Origin: DAOUMU01 sp034409055
Lineage (GTDB): Bacteria; Chloroflexota; Anaerolineae; 4572-78; J111
Length of the DNA: 64,000 bases
Direction of reading: 5' to 3'
Assembly (NCBI GenBank): GCA_034409055.1
Contig: DAOUMU010000223.1
Span: 1 to 64,000, forward strand
Below the pieces are notes generated by a model. The model saw nothing but the letters and a program-made list of their open reading frames with translations. It ran no database searches and had not been told where the DNA came from. The position numbers and the translations under genes are program-made. How positions within the stretch are numbered: position 1 is the stretch's first letter; every line of letters starts with the position of its first letter. Shown piece after piece: positions 7,378 through 18,500 of the stretch.

Positions 7378-8433
7378 ATGGAAGTTATCAACGTCACCCA
7401 CCCGACCGGCAGTTATCCCATTTATCTGGGCGCTGGCGTGCTGGGCGAAACGGGCCAGAGGTTAGCCGAATTAGGCTATGGGGGGCGGTGTGCCGTGGTC
7501 ACCAACGAGACGGTGGGCCGCCATTATGCCGAGCCCTTGCTGGCCAGTCTACAGGAAGCGGATTTTGAGCCTGCCTGCCTTGATATGCCCGATGGCGAGC
7601 AGTTTAAGACGCTGGCCACCGTGGCCGACCTGTACAGCCAATTTATCGAGGCGAAACTCGACCGGCGCAGCCCGGTGATTGCTCTCGGCGGGGGTGTGTT
7701 GGGCGATATGGCCGGCTTTGCCGCGGCCTCCTACTTGCGTGGGGTGCCTTTGGTACAGATTCCGACCACCTTGCTGGCCATAGTCGATTCCAGTGTAGGC
7801 GGCAAAACAGGTGTTGATCTACCCCAGGGCAAGAATCTGGTCGGTGCTTTTAAGCAGCCGGAAATGGTGGTGATTGACCCGGAGGTGCTGACCACGCTGC
7901 CCCCGGCGGAATTTCGGGCCGGTCTGGCCGAGGTGGTCAAGCATGGCCTCATCGACGCCCCAGACCTGTTTGCTGCCCTGGAAAAGGGGCAGTATGATAT
8001 GGCCTGGTTGTTGTTTGAGGCCATTAATGTCAAGGTACGGGTGGTCCAGGCAGACCCGTTTGAGCAGGGGCGGCGGGCCGTCTTGAATTTAGGCCATACG
8101 TTTGGACACGCTTTTGAGCGACTGGCCAATTTTGAGATGCGTCACGGCGAGGGGGTGGCCATGGGCCTGGTTTGTGCGGCTCGACTGGCCCACAGATTGG
8201 GTCATTGCTCCGGCGAAACGATGGAGCGTATCATGGCCCTATTGGATCGCCTCGAACTGCCGACCCAACCACCGCCTTTTGCTCCGGCCGAGGTTTGGGC
8301 CGCTATGGCCACCGACAAAAAGCGACGGGGGAGCACCCTCCGCTTTATCCTACCCCGAGCCATTGGGGATGTGGATATATTTCAAGATGTCCCGGAGGCG
8401 GATGTAAAAGCCATTTTAGCATCTTGGCTATGA
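7378..8433 (+). CDS. aroB: 3-dehydroquinate synthase
   Basis: Converts DAHP to 3-dehydroquinate using NAD+ and a divalent metal. The 351-residue protein has DGEQFKTL, the NAD loop GGGVLGDMAGFAAA, SVGGKTGVD, and the metal ligands in GLAEVVKHG, LGHTFGHAFE and RHGEGVAMG. ATG 7378 is preceded by GAGGAGA at 6 bases; upstream in-frame codons come from repeat DNA and are not credible. It follows aroK across about 190 bases of repeats. Confidence 0.96.
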   Translation: MEVINVTHPTGSYPIYLGAGVLGETGQRLAELGYGGRCAVVTNETVGRHYAEPLLASLQEADFEPACLDMPDGEQFKTLATVADLYSQFIEAKLDRRSPVIALGGGVLGDMAGFAAASYLRGVPLVQIPTTLLAIVDSSVGGKTGVDLPQGKNLVGAFKQPEMVVIDPEVLTTLPPAEFRAGLAEVVKHGLIDAPDLFAALEKGQYDMAWLLFEAINVKVRVVQADPFEQGRRAVLNLGHTFGHAFERLANFEMRHGEGVAMGLVCAARLAHRLGHCSGETMERIMALLDRLELPTQPPPFAPAEVWAAMATDKKRRGSTLRFILPRAIGDVDIFQDVPEADVKAILASWL

Positions 8434-8467
8434 AATTTTTGCAGGTTGAGCAAGAAAATCTCTGACC

Positions 8468-8540
8468 AGGGAGTAGGGAGTATGAAGTAGGGAGTAGGCA
8501 ATATTACCCTTACTTCCTACTCCTTACTCCCTACTTCCCT
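8468..8540. repeat. AGTAGGGAGT inverted repeat
   Basis: Two AGTAGGGAGTA units are followed by two inverse units (TACTCCCTACTTCC and close), a potential stem-loop in the gap after aroB. It could end the aroB transcript, but there is no T-run typical of an intrinsic terminator. Confidence 0.6.
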
Positions 8541-8598
8541 TATCCATTTGATTCCGGCTTGTCCGGGTTATGTGATAAAAATTTGAACAGACTGAGCC

Positions 8599-9693
<1,095 letters not shown>

Positions 9694-9827
9694 GGCATCT
9701 CAAAAACGAATTCCGGCCGGCTGAAGCCTCGACTCCAAAGGCATCCAATGCCGGAATTACATTCAGAACAGTTCATAGGAGTTATCACGAGCGTTGACAC
9801 ACCACCAATGATGAAATTATCCGTACC

Positions 9828-9853
9828 GTAGGGCAAACTTAAGTTTGCCCTAC
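9828..9853. repeat. Perfect 26-bp palindrome
   Basis: GTAGGGCAAACTT is followed at once by its exact complement AAGTTTGCCCTAC. A sister palindrome with two changed base pairs per arm lies at 47751-47776. Both are intergenic and just upstream of a gene, here the NUDIX gene by 26 bases. Confidence 0.85.
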
Positions 9854-9879
9854 AAGGTCTATTTACAGAGGAGCAATCG

Positions 9880-10428
9880 ATGAAACCGGAAACAGCGATA
9901 GGTGAAGAAAAAATCTATGAAGGTCAAGTCCTTGATGTTAGTCTGCGCCAGGCTGAATTAACCAATGGTGCGGTGGTCAGTCGTGAAATTGTCAGCACCA
10001 ACGGGGCCACTGTAATTTTGCCCCTGACCGAAAATAACGAGGTGCGTCTGGTCAGGCAATTTCGGGCTGCGGCCGACAAATGGGTGGTTGAATTGCCCGC
10101 CGGTAGCCTGGAACTGAATGAAAACCCTGATCTGGCTGCTCCCCGCGAGCTATTAGAAGAAACCGGCGATCGGGCCGCCACCTGGCAAAAGTTGGGTGGA
10201 TTTTATACGGCTCCCGGCATTTTGACCGAATACCTGCATTTCTACCTGGCCACGGACCTGACCCCCGGTCCCAACGAACTTGAATTTGATGAACATATCG
10301 AAGTCATCACCGTGCCCTGGCCCGAAGCCTTAGAGATGATCCGTCGCCAGGAGATTGAGGATGCCAAAACCATTGCCGGATTAATGGTGGTCGGCTTGCA
10401 CCTGGGGTTGATCAATTCTGAAATTTAA
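9880..10428 (+). CDS. NUDIX hydrolase, ADP-ribose pyrophosphatase type
   Basis: The 182-residue protein has the NUDIX box from Gly94 (AGSLELNE) through REXXEE (PRELLEETGD), and the upstream strand LVRQFRAAADKWVVELPAG typical of ADP-ribose pyrophosphatases (NudF/ADPRase). The LGGFYTAPGILTEYLHFYLA loop after the box also fits that subfamily. It likely hydrolyses ADP-ribose to AMP and ribose 5-phosphate. GAGGAG precedes ATG 9880. Together with the nucleotidase downstream it suggests nucleotide-sugar housekeeping. Confidence 0.88.
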   Translation: MKPETAIGEEKIYEGQVLDVSLRQAELTNGAVVSREIVSTNGATVILPLTENNEVRLVRQFRAAADKWVVELPAGSLELNENPDLAAPRELLEETGDRAATWQKLGGFYTAPGILTEYLHFYLATDLTPGPNELEFDEHIEVITVPWPEALEMIRRQEIEDAKTIAGLMVVGLHLGLINSEI

Positions 10429-10477
10429 GTTTTGAGTTTTGGGAGCTATTTGATAAAGTACAGTCAGCATAAAAACC

Positions 10478-10598
10478 GTAACTGTTCACCTTGTCACTCT
10501 GAGGCGTAGCGAAGCGAAGCCGAAGAGTCTCTTCACTGGTGGAATAGGAGATTCTTCGTCGCTACGCTCCTCAGAATGACATGGAGGTGAATAGTTAC
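10478..10598. repeat. 121-bp palindromic repeat with GTAACTRTTCACC ends
   Basis: Ends are GTAACTGTTCACC and the inverse of GTAACTATTCACC (12 of 13). Inside, TGTCACTCTGAG pairs with CTCAGAATGACA, and GAGTCTC/GAGATTC-like arms flank the centre. MITE-like, no coding capacity; it lies just before the nucleotidase gene. Confidence 0.75.
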
Positions 10599-10627
10599 AA
10601 AAACCGAAGGGTGAGGAATATAATCAG

Positions 10628-11611
10628 ATGACCTATAACCGGGAAAAAGAAGTAGCCATCGATGCGGTGACCAAAGCCGCTACTCTGTGCAAAATGGTTC
10701 GGGCCGAAATGGTAGGGGCCGACGCCCTGGAGAAAGGTGATAAAAGTCCGGTGACCATTGCCGATTTTGGGGCCCAAGCGTTAGTTTGTCAATGCCTGAC
10801 CCGGGCCTTTCCCCAGGATACCATTGTGGCTGAAGAGGACTCGACCGACCTGCGGCAACCGGACGCAGCCTATGCCACCAAATTGACCCAGGTGACCCAA
10901 TATGTACAGTGGTTTCACCCCGATATCGCCCCTGCAACCGTCTGTGATTGGATTGATGCCGGTAATGGCTCTGTGACGGATCGCTATTGGACCTTAGACC
11001 CCATTGACGGTACCAAGGGCTTTTTACGCAACGATCAGTACGCCGTTGCCCTGGCCTTGGTGGAACAGGGCCAGGTTAAAGTCGGGGCGCTGGCCTGCCC
11101 GGCCTTGCCCCTGGATATCAATGATCCCCGGAGTGAAACAGGGGTTTTGTTCATCGCCGTGCGCGGCGAGGGGGCGGCGATGGCTCCCCTGGGCAGCACC
11201 TCTTTTGCCCCCATTCGCGTGACCCAGGAGGCGGATGAAGCGCGATTAAGATTTGCGGAGAGTGTCGAAGCGGCCCATGGTGACCACGCTTTGCAGCAGG
11301 CCGTGGCCCAGGCGGTGGGGATCAGGCAACCCTCACTGCGGATGGACAGCCAGGCCAAATATGGTGCTGTGGCCCGGGGTGATGCCGCGCTCTACCTGCG
11401 CCTGCCTTCGACCAAATATCCGAATTACCGGGAGAAGATTTGGGACCACGCTGCCGGCACCTTAATTGTGGAAGAAGCCGGCGGCCGGGTGACCGATATG
11501 TACGGGCAGCCGCTCGATTTTGCCTCCGACTACAAAATGCATCACAATCGCGGAGTCATCGTCAGTAACGGCGCGCTGCACCCGGCGGTGATTGAGGTTT
11601 TGGGTGGTTAG
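10628..11611 (+). CDS. 3'(2'),5'-bisphosphate nucleotidase, HAL2/SAL1 type
   Basis: The inositol monophosphatase-superfamily fold is shown by DKSPVTIADFGAQ, the metal ligands VAEEDS and LDPIDGTKGFLR, and the C-terminal KIWDHAAGTLIVEEAGG. The long insert between VAEEDS and the DPIDGT motif, and the sequence TKGFLRNDQYAVALAL, follow the eukaryotic HAL2/SAL1 pattern rather than short CysQ. Expected reaction: PAP to AMP plus phosphate, removing a by-product of sulfate activation and sulfotransferases. It is 327 residues, starting at ATG 10628. It is followed 15 bases later by aroQ. Confidence 0.87.
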   Translation: MTYNREKEVAIDAVTKAATLCKMVRAEMVGADALEKGDKSPVTIADFGAQALVCQCLTRAFPQDTIVAEEDSTDLRQPDAAYATKLTQVTQYVQWFHPDIAPATVCDWIDAGNGSVTDRYWTLDPIDGTKGFLRNDQYAVALALVEQGQVKVGALACPALPLDINDPRSETGVLFIAVRGEGAAMAPLGSTSFAPIRVTQEADEARLRFAESVEAAHGDHALQQAVAQAVGIRQPSLRMDSQAKYGAVARGDAALYLRLPSTKYPNYREKIWDHAAGTLIVEEAGGRVTDMYGQPLDFASDYKMHHNRGVIVSNGALHPAVIEVLGG

Positions 11612-11626
11612 GGAAGGTGTAAGATT

Positions 11627-12073
11627 ATGACGGCTATTCTGTTGCTGCACGGTCCCAATCTCAATCTGTTGGGGCTGCGTGAGTCGGAGGTGTACGGTTC
11701 GGTGACGCTGGCGGACATTAACGAGCGGGTGGTGTCTGCTGGTCAAGAACGAGGGGTGGAGGTGCGCCCTTTCCAATCGAATCATGAAGGGGCGCTGGTG
11801 GATGCTCTGCATGAAGCTCGGCAGTGGGCGGCCGGGGTTATTTTTAACCCCGGCGCGTATACGCACACCTCCATTGCCTTGCGCGATGCCATTGCCGGCA
11901 CGGGCCTGCCGGTGGTAGAGGTCCATCTGAGCAATATTCACGCCCGCGAGGCGTTTCGGCATAAAAGTATGCTGGCCCCGGTATGTGTAGGCCAGATCAG
12001 CGGTTTTGGCTGGCGTAGTTACCTGTTGGGCTTAGAAGCAATTTTGGGCTATCTGAAGGGGAATGGCGAATGA
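11627..12073 (+). CDS. aroQ: 3-dehydroquinate dehydratase, type II
   Basis: Dehydrates 3-dehydroquinate to 3-dehydroshikimate; a small dodecameric enzyme. The 148-residue protein has GPNLNLLG, the flexible-loop Tyr in RESEVYG, FNPGAYTHTSIALRDA, and EVHLSNIHAREAFRHKS with the catalytic His. Its last residues (GNGE) and stop codon fall in the GCGAAT repeat, as with AroK. It completes the aro set of the window. Confidence 0.96.
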   Translation: MTAILLLHGPNLNLLGLRESEVYGSVTLADINERVVSAGQERGVEVRPFQSNHEGALVDALHEARQWAAGVIFNPGAYTHTSIALRDAIAGTGLPVVEVHLSNIHAREAFRHKSMLAPVCVGQISGFGWRSYLLGLEAILGYLKGNGE

Positions 12074-12182
12074 GCGAATGACGAATAGGCGAACCCACAG
12101 GGCAGGTGTGGCGAATAGGCGAATGGCGAAGCTAGGATAAATATTGGTCATTCATCATTCGCAGATTCGCCATTCGCAGATT
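12058..12182. repeat. GCGAAT/ATTCGC inverted repeat between convergent genes
   Basis: GAATGGCGAATGAGCGAAT units face ATTCGCAGATTCGCCATTCGC. The array covers the stop codon of aroQ and ends at the stop codon of the convergent coiled-coil gene. The hairpin could serve as a two-way terminator (inference). Confidence 0.7.
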
Positions 12183-12721
12183 CAACCTGATAAGCGGGAT
12201 TTGCGGGCCGCTATTTCAGGGGGATCGTCGGTAAAGTCATCCGCGCTGACTTTTGTTTGAGCCGCCTCCACGCTGCTCGAGGTAGCCGTGTCCGTAGGGC
12301 TCCCTCCTTGAGCCATCGCCTGGGTGGCCTCTTGGTCTTTAAGGGCAGCCGCTTTGGCCTGCTTTTCGACCGCCTCTTTGGCCAGGGCCAGTTTCTCCTC
12401 TAACGACGCTAGCTTTTCCTCCAGATTAATGGCCTGGATTGATTCTTGCTCCAGGTGACGTTCCAGTTCAGTCGCTCTTTTTTCATGTGCCTGTTGTTCG
12501 GCCCGATCACCACGTTGGGCCGCTTCTTCCGCTTGGGTGCGCTCGAGTTTGAGCCGCTCGGCCAGCAGGCGTTCCTGAGCCTCTACATTGGCCAGGGCTT
12601 GACGAATCTCGGCCAATAGCTTTTCTTCCCGCTTGTCAAGGGCACTGCGCCGCTCGCGGCGCGGCAACTTGGCCCGAGTGGTCGCATTCAGCAAGGTTTC
12701 GATTTTTTTGAGAAGATCCAT
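12182..12721 (-). CDS. Coiled-coil protein of unknown function
   Basis: The 179-residue protein is almost wholly charged helix from residue 1 to about 125, rich in Glu, Lys, Ala and Leu with heptad spacing (for example LEEKLASLEEKLALAKEA), then a Ser/Thr/Ala-rich tail ending in ARKSRLSG. The N-terminus (MDLLKKIETLLNATTRAKL) vaguely recalls PspA/Vipp proteins, but the length is too short and the match too weak to claim. It stands alone between convergent aroQ and the protease gene upstream. Confidence 0.65.
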   Translation of the reverse strand: MDLLKKIETLLNATTRAKLPRRERRSALDKREEKLLAEIRQALANVEAQERLLAERLKLERTQAEEAAQRGDRAEQQAHEKRATELERHLEQESIQAINLEEKLASLEEKLALAKEAVEKQAKAAALKDQEATQAMAQGGSPTDTATSSSVEAAQTKVSADDFTDDPPEIAARKSRLSG

Positions 12722-12726
12722 TGAGT

Positions 12727-12775
12727 TTACCTGGTTAGTTCGTTAGTTCGTTAGTTTGTTAGTTGGTTAGTTTGC
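12727..12775. repeat. GTTAGTTCGTTA short tandem repeat
   Basis: About six units of the form GTTAGTTCGTTA/GTTAGTTTG stand upstream of the coiled-coil gene; a simple-sequence repeat of a kind often polymorphic in length. The rest of the 190-base gap shows nothing. Confidence 0.55.
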
Positions 12776-12912
12776 GGTTTGTTACCTGGATTATAGGCTT
12801 AGACGATCCAACTAACCAACTTTTTAACCACACGCACTGTTATTTTACCACGAATCGACCAGGTTGCGAAGAGGTAAAGTACAGAAGTACAGAAAAGGCA
12901 TTTGCTGACAGC

Positions 12913-15459
12913 CTATCGTCTATACTCCAGGGCCAACTTGACTGCTTCCAGGGCATTAATCTCCCCCCAGCCATAAACATTGTTGGGACTACCGATTACA
13001 TCGCCGCAGGCGCAGACGTTCCCTTCAGCTAAATCGGCCAACTGGCCTAACAGAGACGTATCAGCCGGAGTTTCAGACTCAAGGGCACAGGTGGCGTTGA
13101 CTGCCACCGGCCTGGCCGATTGGCCAATAATCTGTTCCGTGGCCTCAATCTGGCCGATTAAGTCGGGATTAGCCGACCAGAGCAAGGCGACCAGACCGGT
13201 CACATGCGGTCCGGCCATACTGGTGCCCGAGGCGGTGCCATAGCCGCTGCCCGGTATACTGGAGCGCACGTTATCTCCCGGCGCGGCAATGTCCGGTTTC
13301 AGCAGGAGGGAGGGGTCGGTCGTCCCTTCAGATGTCCCATTGGGAACCGGACCACGGCTGCTGAAGCCGGTAATGAGCCCTTGTCCATTGGTGGCCCCCA
13401 CTGAAAAAACATCATCGTAACGAGCCGGGGGTTCGAACACGGTTTGGCAGCCCGGGCCGTCGTTGCCTGCACTGACCACCATCATAATGCCGGCCGTGCG
13501 CAAGGCGGCCGTAGCCGGTTCCAACACGGTATCATCGCAGCCCTCAATATCGGGACATCCCCAGGAATTGTTGATAACGTGAGGGGCCATTGACACGTCG
13601 CCGTCGGTAAAGGGGTTGCCCCCCAGGGGATAGGGAGCCAGGAAAAACTCCATACATTCGGTGTAGCTGGCCGGATTGCCCAGGCCACGCCGCATATTGC
13701 GGCAACCAATCCAGCGAGCCCCGGGAGCCATGCCAATTTGGTTACCCTGGCCGTCGTCGCCCAGAATGGTGCCCATGGTGTGGGTGCCGTGCCTGTCATC
13801 GTCAATAGGTGCAGGCGCCTCAGACCAGGCGTCGTGCCAGTGGTAATTGTGATCCACCTCCCCGGAGCTATTGAAACCCCGATAGGCCCGGTGCAGGGCC
13901 GGATGCTGCCAATCATAGCCGGTATCTTGCCCGGCTACCACAATGCCCTGGCCGGTAAAATTCATGGCCCATACTTTATCCGCCTGAACCTGGCTGATGT
14001 TCCACTCAACACCTGAGTCCGCCTGGGGAACATCACCGTAACCGGGCTCAAAAGAAGGAAACGGATAAGCACGAACGTTAGGATTGAGCATAACCCTGGC
14101 CACGCCGGGCAGATTGGCAAAATCGTTCATCCGGCGGTGGTGACTTGAGACCGCAATCATGTTGATCAAATAGAAGGGGCGATAATCCAGTCCGGCCGCC
14201 TCCAATGCCTCCCGAACCGGGGCCTGCGTTCGCTCGGCGGTTTCAAGCAGTCGCTCACGCACAAAAGCCCGCCGGGCAACGAGATCCTCAATTTCTTCTG
14301 CCCCGCTTAAATCGGCCTGTTCAGCCATAATGATTAGAAAACCGTCGTTGTAGAAGCCAGGCCGTCCGAACAAAAGCCACAGTCCGAGCCATAGCCCGCC
14401 CACAAAAAGGGTGGCGCTCAGGGCTAAGGCCGTGGTAGTCAGGCCGGATAATCGCCAGCGAGGGGCCAGCCATTGCCGTCCCCCCCATAACACCAGGGCC
14501 AGTCCCCCGGCCCCAAATACCATCCACAGGCGGGCAATCGTTTGCCAGGGTTGGGTGATGACGGCCAACTCAACGCGAGGGTCGGTAAAGAGGGGGGGGA
14601 AGGCCCGGTAGGCCCAGGCGAAAAGAAGCCCGGTCCAGATGCTGCCGGTTAAGGCCCGTAGTTCTGTGACCAGCAGGGCAAAAGGAATGGCGCTGATCAG
14701 TAACACCAGCTTGCTCCAGTCCTGATGAGGTCCAATCATACTGGGGGTAAAAGCGATGTAGGTCAGCAGGGCCAGCAGGGCGGCCAGCGCTTTACGCTGC
14801 TGAAAATTGGAGGTAATCAGGCCCAGGACCGCGCCCCGGAACAGAATCTCTTCCGGCAGACTGACGGCCAGGGCTTGCAGCAGGATCAGCAAGCTGCCCC
14901 AACTATCGCCCAGGGCTCCGGCCAGCGGCCAGCCGATGGTCAGTACGGCCATCACCACCAGGGTAAGCAGCAATCCGGCCAGAGGTGGACGATCAAAGCC
15001 AAAGGCATGCCCAAGCAGCCAACGAGGGACGCCAGCTCGCCACAGGCCCAGCCCCCCGATGCCCACAGCCGCCACCGTCAAGACAATCAGCCGCAGTCCG
15101 GTTTCCAGGTTGCTGCCCGCTTCCGATGCGGTTCGGATGGCCACGGCAATGATGATGTAGAGACTGGTCACTAACAGGACCAGGGCCAAGGGCCATAAAC
15201 TATCCCGGCGACGCCAGTAAACCAGACCAGCAAAGCCGGTGAAGGGGATGAACAGGAGGCCGCTCAGCAAGGCTAGACCGAGGAGGTTGCTGGCCTGGCT
15301 GGACCAGGTGACTGGCAGCAGGGACATCCCCCCCCAGACCAGCATTGGAGTGACAGCCAGCCAACCTAAAAGCAGGCAGAACAGAAACAGTTGGCCCACC
15401 GAAGGGGGAGGAAGTTGGGGAGGAGAGGTGTTTTGTAGCTTTTCTTGAAATGATGACAT
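12913..15459 (-). CDS. CPBP-like membrane domain fused to subtilisin-family (S8) protease
   Basis: An 848-residue fusion. Residues about 20-360 form 8-10 membrane segments with the CPBP (Rce1/CAAX-type) motif 1, SLPEEILFRG, at about 201-210. Residues about 400-470 look like an inhibitor-type propeptide (AVSSHHRRMNDFANLPGV). Residues about 490-840 are a subtilase: Asp in GQDTGYDWQHP, His in RHGTHTMGTI, Asn in INNSWG, Ser in SGTSMAGPHVTG. The catalytic triad is complete. The later CPBP motifs with His and Asn are not evident (WAYRAF where an H-x3-N would be expected), so the membrane domain may be inactive as a protease. The subtilase should face outward as a tethered exoprotease (inference). 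Start ATG 15459. Confidence 0.85.
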   Translation of the reverse strand: MSSFQEKLQNTSPPQLPPPSVGQLFLFCLLLGWLAVTPMLVWGGMSLLPVTWSSQASNLLGLALLSGLLFIPFTGFAGLVYWRRRDSLWPLALVLLVTSLYIIIAVAIRTASEAGSNLETGLRLIVLTVAAVGIGGLGLWRAGVPRWLLGHAFGFDRPPLAGLLLTLVVMAVLTIGWPLAGALGDSWGSLLILLQALAVSLPEEILFRGAVLGLITSNFQQRKALAALLALLTYIAFTPSMIGPHQDWSKLVLLISAIPFALLVTELRALTGSIWTGLLFAWAYRAFPPLFTDPRVELAVITQPWQTIARLWMVFGAGGLALVLWGGRQWLAPRWRLSGLTTTALALSATLFVGGLWLGLWLLFGRPGFYNDGFLIIMAEQADLSGAEEIEDLVARRAFVRERLLETAERTQAPVREALEAAGLDYRPFYLINMIAVSSHHRRMNDFANLPGVARVMLNPNVRAYPFPSFEPGYGDVPQADSGVEWNISQVQADKVWAMNFTGQGIVVAGQDTGYDWQHPALHRAYRGFNSSGEVDHNYHWHDAWSEAPAPIDDDRHGTHTMGTILGDDGQGNQIGMAPGARWIGCRNMRRGLGNPASYTECMEFFLAPYPLGGNPFTDGDVSMAPHVINNSWGCPDIEGCDDTVLEPATAALRTAGIMMVVSAGNDGPGCQTVFEPPARYDDVFSVGATNGQGLITGFSSRGPVPNGTSEGTTDPSLLLKPDIAAPGDNVRSSIPGSGYGTASGTSMAGPHVTGLVALLWSANPDLIGQIEATEQIIGQSARPVAVNATCALESETPADTSLLGQLADLAEGNVCACGDVIGSPNNVYGWGEINALEAVKLALEYRR

Positions 15460-15559
15460 TGGAATGATGAGTTAAGTTACTGACTTGTTACGATGGTCGC
15501 TACTTTTATTATACTGGCAACATGCTCCTTATCGTAAATCGTCATTCGCAAATCGTAAA

Positions 15560-18500
15560 TCAGTATTCCCCAACCAGCGCCTGTATCTCTCGATTTTCCG
15601 GGATGCTGGTCAGATAACTTTCTCGCAGGGCAGGGTCATCGATTTGGGCTGCCTGGGAGGCTACGTATTGCCGGGCTTGCTCCAGGACTGACTGGGCTTG
15701 TTCAAATTTTTGATTGGCCTGCAAAATGTGGTAGCAGGTTAGATAAACCATGGCCGGGTGCTCAATGCCTTGCGTGCCTCGACGGGCCATAAAACCCAGG
15801 GCATGGCCAGCACAGGTGTCAGCCAGGCTTAGATCATTGCGAGCCAGCGCCACCCGCCCCAGGAGGGCGACATCTTCCATCATCGTCACTTCTTGTTGGC
15901 TCTCACGCTCAATCTTGAGCGCCTCCATAACATATTTCCTGGCTTCCGCGAATTTTCCGTCGTTAGCCAACGTCCAACTATAATAAGTCAATGCTCTGGC
16001 CAGACCCCACGGGTCGTTATGTTCCCTTAAAATTTCGATGGCTCTTTCTAAGAAGGTCAAAGCTGTTTCATACTCTGCCAGGCGGCAATAAAGAAAGCCC
16101 AAATGGTAAAGATTGTGAGCCTCGCGGTAACGGTCCCCAATGGATTGGTAGAAGGTCAGAGCCTCCTCAAAAAGGTATCGAGCCAGGTCATAATTACCCA
16201 GGCTGCGCTGTAACTTGCCCAGGTTATGCTGGGTTAAAGCTTCGCCAGCCCGGTCGCCAATCTTACGGTGTAACGCCAACGACTGATCGTGATTTTGCCG
16301 AGCGGCCATATGCTGCCCCATATCGTAATGAACCCGGCCCAGATTACGCAGGCCGTTGCCCAGACCAACCTGATCACCTGTTGCTCGCCACAACTCTATC
16401 GCCTCTTGAAAAAAGTAAAGTGCCACCTCGTAGTCGGCCTGGTAATGGGCCACAATGCCCAGATTGTTCAAACAATCTGCTTGAGCGATTTTATCCTGGC
16501 GGTTTTGGGCAATCAGCAAGGCATACTGTAAATGATCCGGGGCCGCTTCGTACGCTCCCCGTAGATAGAGTAATTTGCCCCACTGGTTGTGTCCCTCGCC
16601 CAGCAGCTTTTCATCACCGGCTTTTTCGGCCAGTTGGACAGAGCGCTCAATCATTTCCAGGCCAGAGTCGTAGTCGCCAACCGTCTCGTATAAATAGGCC
16701 CACTGTTTTGCAGCCAGCGCCCGGCGGCGATCGTCGTTGAGGGCCTCGGCCATAATACCCAACGTGCCCAGGTCTTCTAACTCCTCGTCACGCCAACCAA
16801 TCAGGTTATATAACTTGGCCCGTTCCAGAAGAATATCCCAATAGTCAGTGGAGATCAGGCCGGTGCCGCCTTCGGAGGCTGGCCGGCTGGCCAGACCGGT
16901 TAAAATCTCAGAATAGTAACGAATAGCGGCCTGATTGGCATACTCGCGGTGGGCTTTTTGACCGGCAATTTTTAAATAATGCAGCGCTTTTTCCCAATTA
17001 TCGCTACGATTGTAATGAAAAGCCAGTTGTTCGACTTCATCAGGGGTCGAAGCCTCCAGGGCTGCCCCAACAGCGGCGTGCAATTGGCGGCGTTGAGCCA
17101 ACAACAAGCCTTCATAGACCACCTCTTGGGTGATAATATTACGAAAAACGTACTCCCACTTCGGGGCAGGTGCTTCCAATCGGATCAGTTTTTCATTTTC
17201 AAGCTTGTCAAGATGCGAGGGGAGCAAAAGCCGAACCCCATTCATAGGGTGAATATCCGACAAGAGTGACCGTCGAAAGCTGGTGCCAATCACAGAAGCG
17301 ATTTTTAAAGTCAATTTTTCAGCTTCTGATAATCGATCAATCCGCGAGAAAACAACGTCCTGGATCGTATCGGGCAAATCTAACATTTCTAGCAGTTCGA
17401 AGGCTTCTTTTTTTTGACTGGCCATTACATCCATAACAGCCCGGGTGATTTCGTGGAGAAAGAATGGATTTCCCTGCCCTCGACTCAATAAAATCTCTTC
17501 TGTCTCCACTGACAATGACTTATCGCCTAACAAAATTCTGACCAGATCCAGGCTTTCTTCAGGCGAGAGCCGTTCGAGGTAAATGGTATATGTATCGGGT
17601 AAATCCCTCACCCCGGCCAGCAACTGTGAATCTGTTTCTGGCATAGGTCGATAAACCAGGACCAGCAAGAGTGAATGATCGGCCAATTTTTGAGCCAGGT
17701 AAGCCGCCAGAGATAATGACAACTCGTCGGCCCAATGAATATCCTCCAGCAAAATCAACAAAGCGTGTCGCTCCGCCTGGTGACGCAATATGGCTTCAAT
17801 CAGGGCAAACGTATTATTGCGACGCAGTTCACCGGCAATGTAGCGCGTAAAATCATTTTCCGGGATCTTTAGCCCCAATACATCCGCCAATAACGGCAGA
17901 CGGTCGGCCCAATAGCCGGCTTGCCCAGGTGGGTCCGGCACCTCAGCCATGCCGGTCGTTAGCCGGGCCAGTTGCTGCTCTGGCGAGAGGGAGGGAGTAA
18001 GACCAAAAATAGCTGACAGTACCTCGCGCCAGGCTTGATAGGGAATTTGTTGGCCATAGCTAATACATTTGCTACCATAGCCCATTCCCCCGCCCATAAC
18101 CCACTCACGCACGATTTCCTCGGCTAAACGACTTTTACCCATACCGGGTTCGCCCTCGAGCAATAAGAGTTGTCGTTTGCCGGTCCGGCCTCGGGCAGCT
18201 ATCCGGCGGATTTGCTCAAGCTCTGCTTTACGCCCAACCAGAGGGTCTTCGTAGAGCAGGTAGCGGACCACGAACTCGTCCCGCGCCCCCTGTTCACCTT
18301 TAACCAGATAGGCAGGCAAGGCTTTGACTTTGCCTTTTAGTGAGATTTGCCCCAGACTTTTGGTGATAAAGTGGGGACCGGCCCGTTCTTTGACCCGTTC
18401 ACTGATAATGATGGCGCCGGCCCGGCCATATTGCATCAGCCGGGCGGCCAGGTTGACCTCATCACCAATCACAGTGTACTCTCGCCGGCTGGGAGCACCG

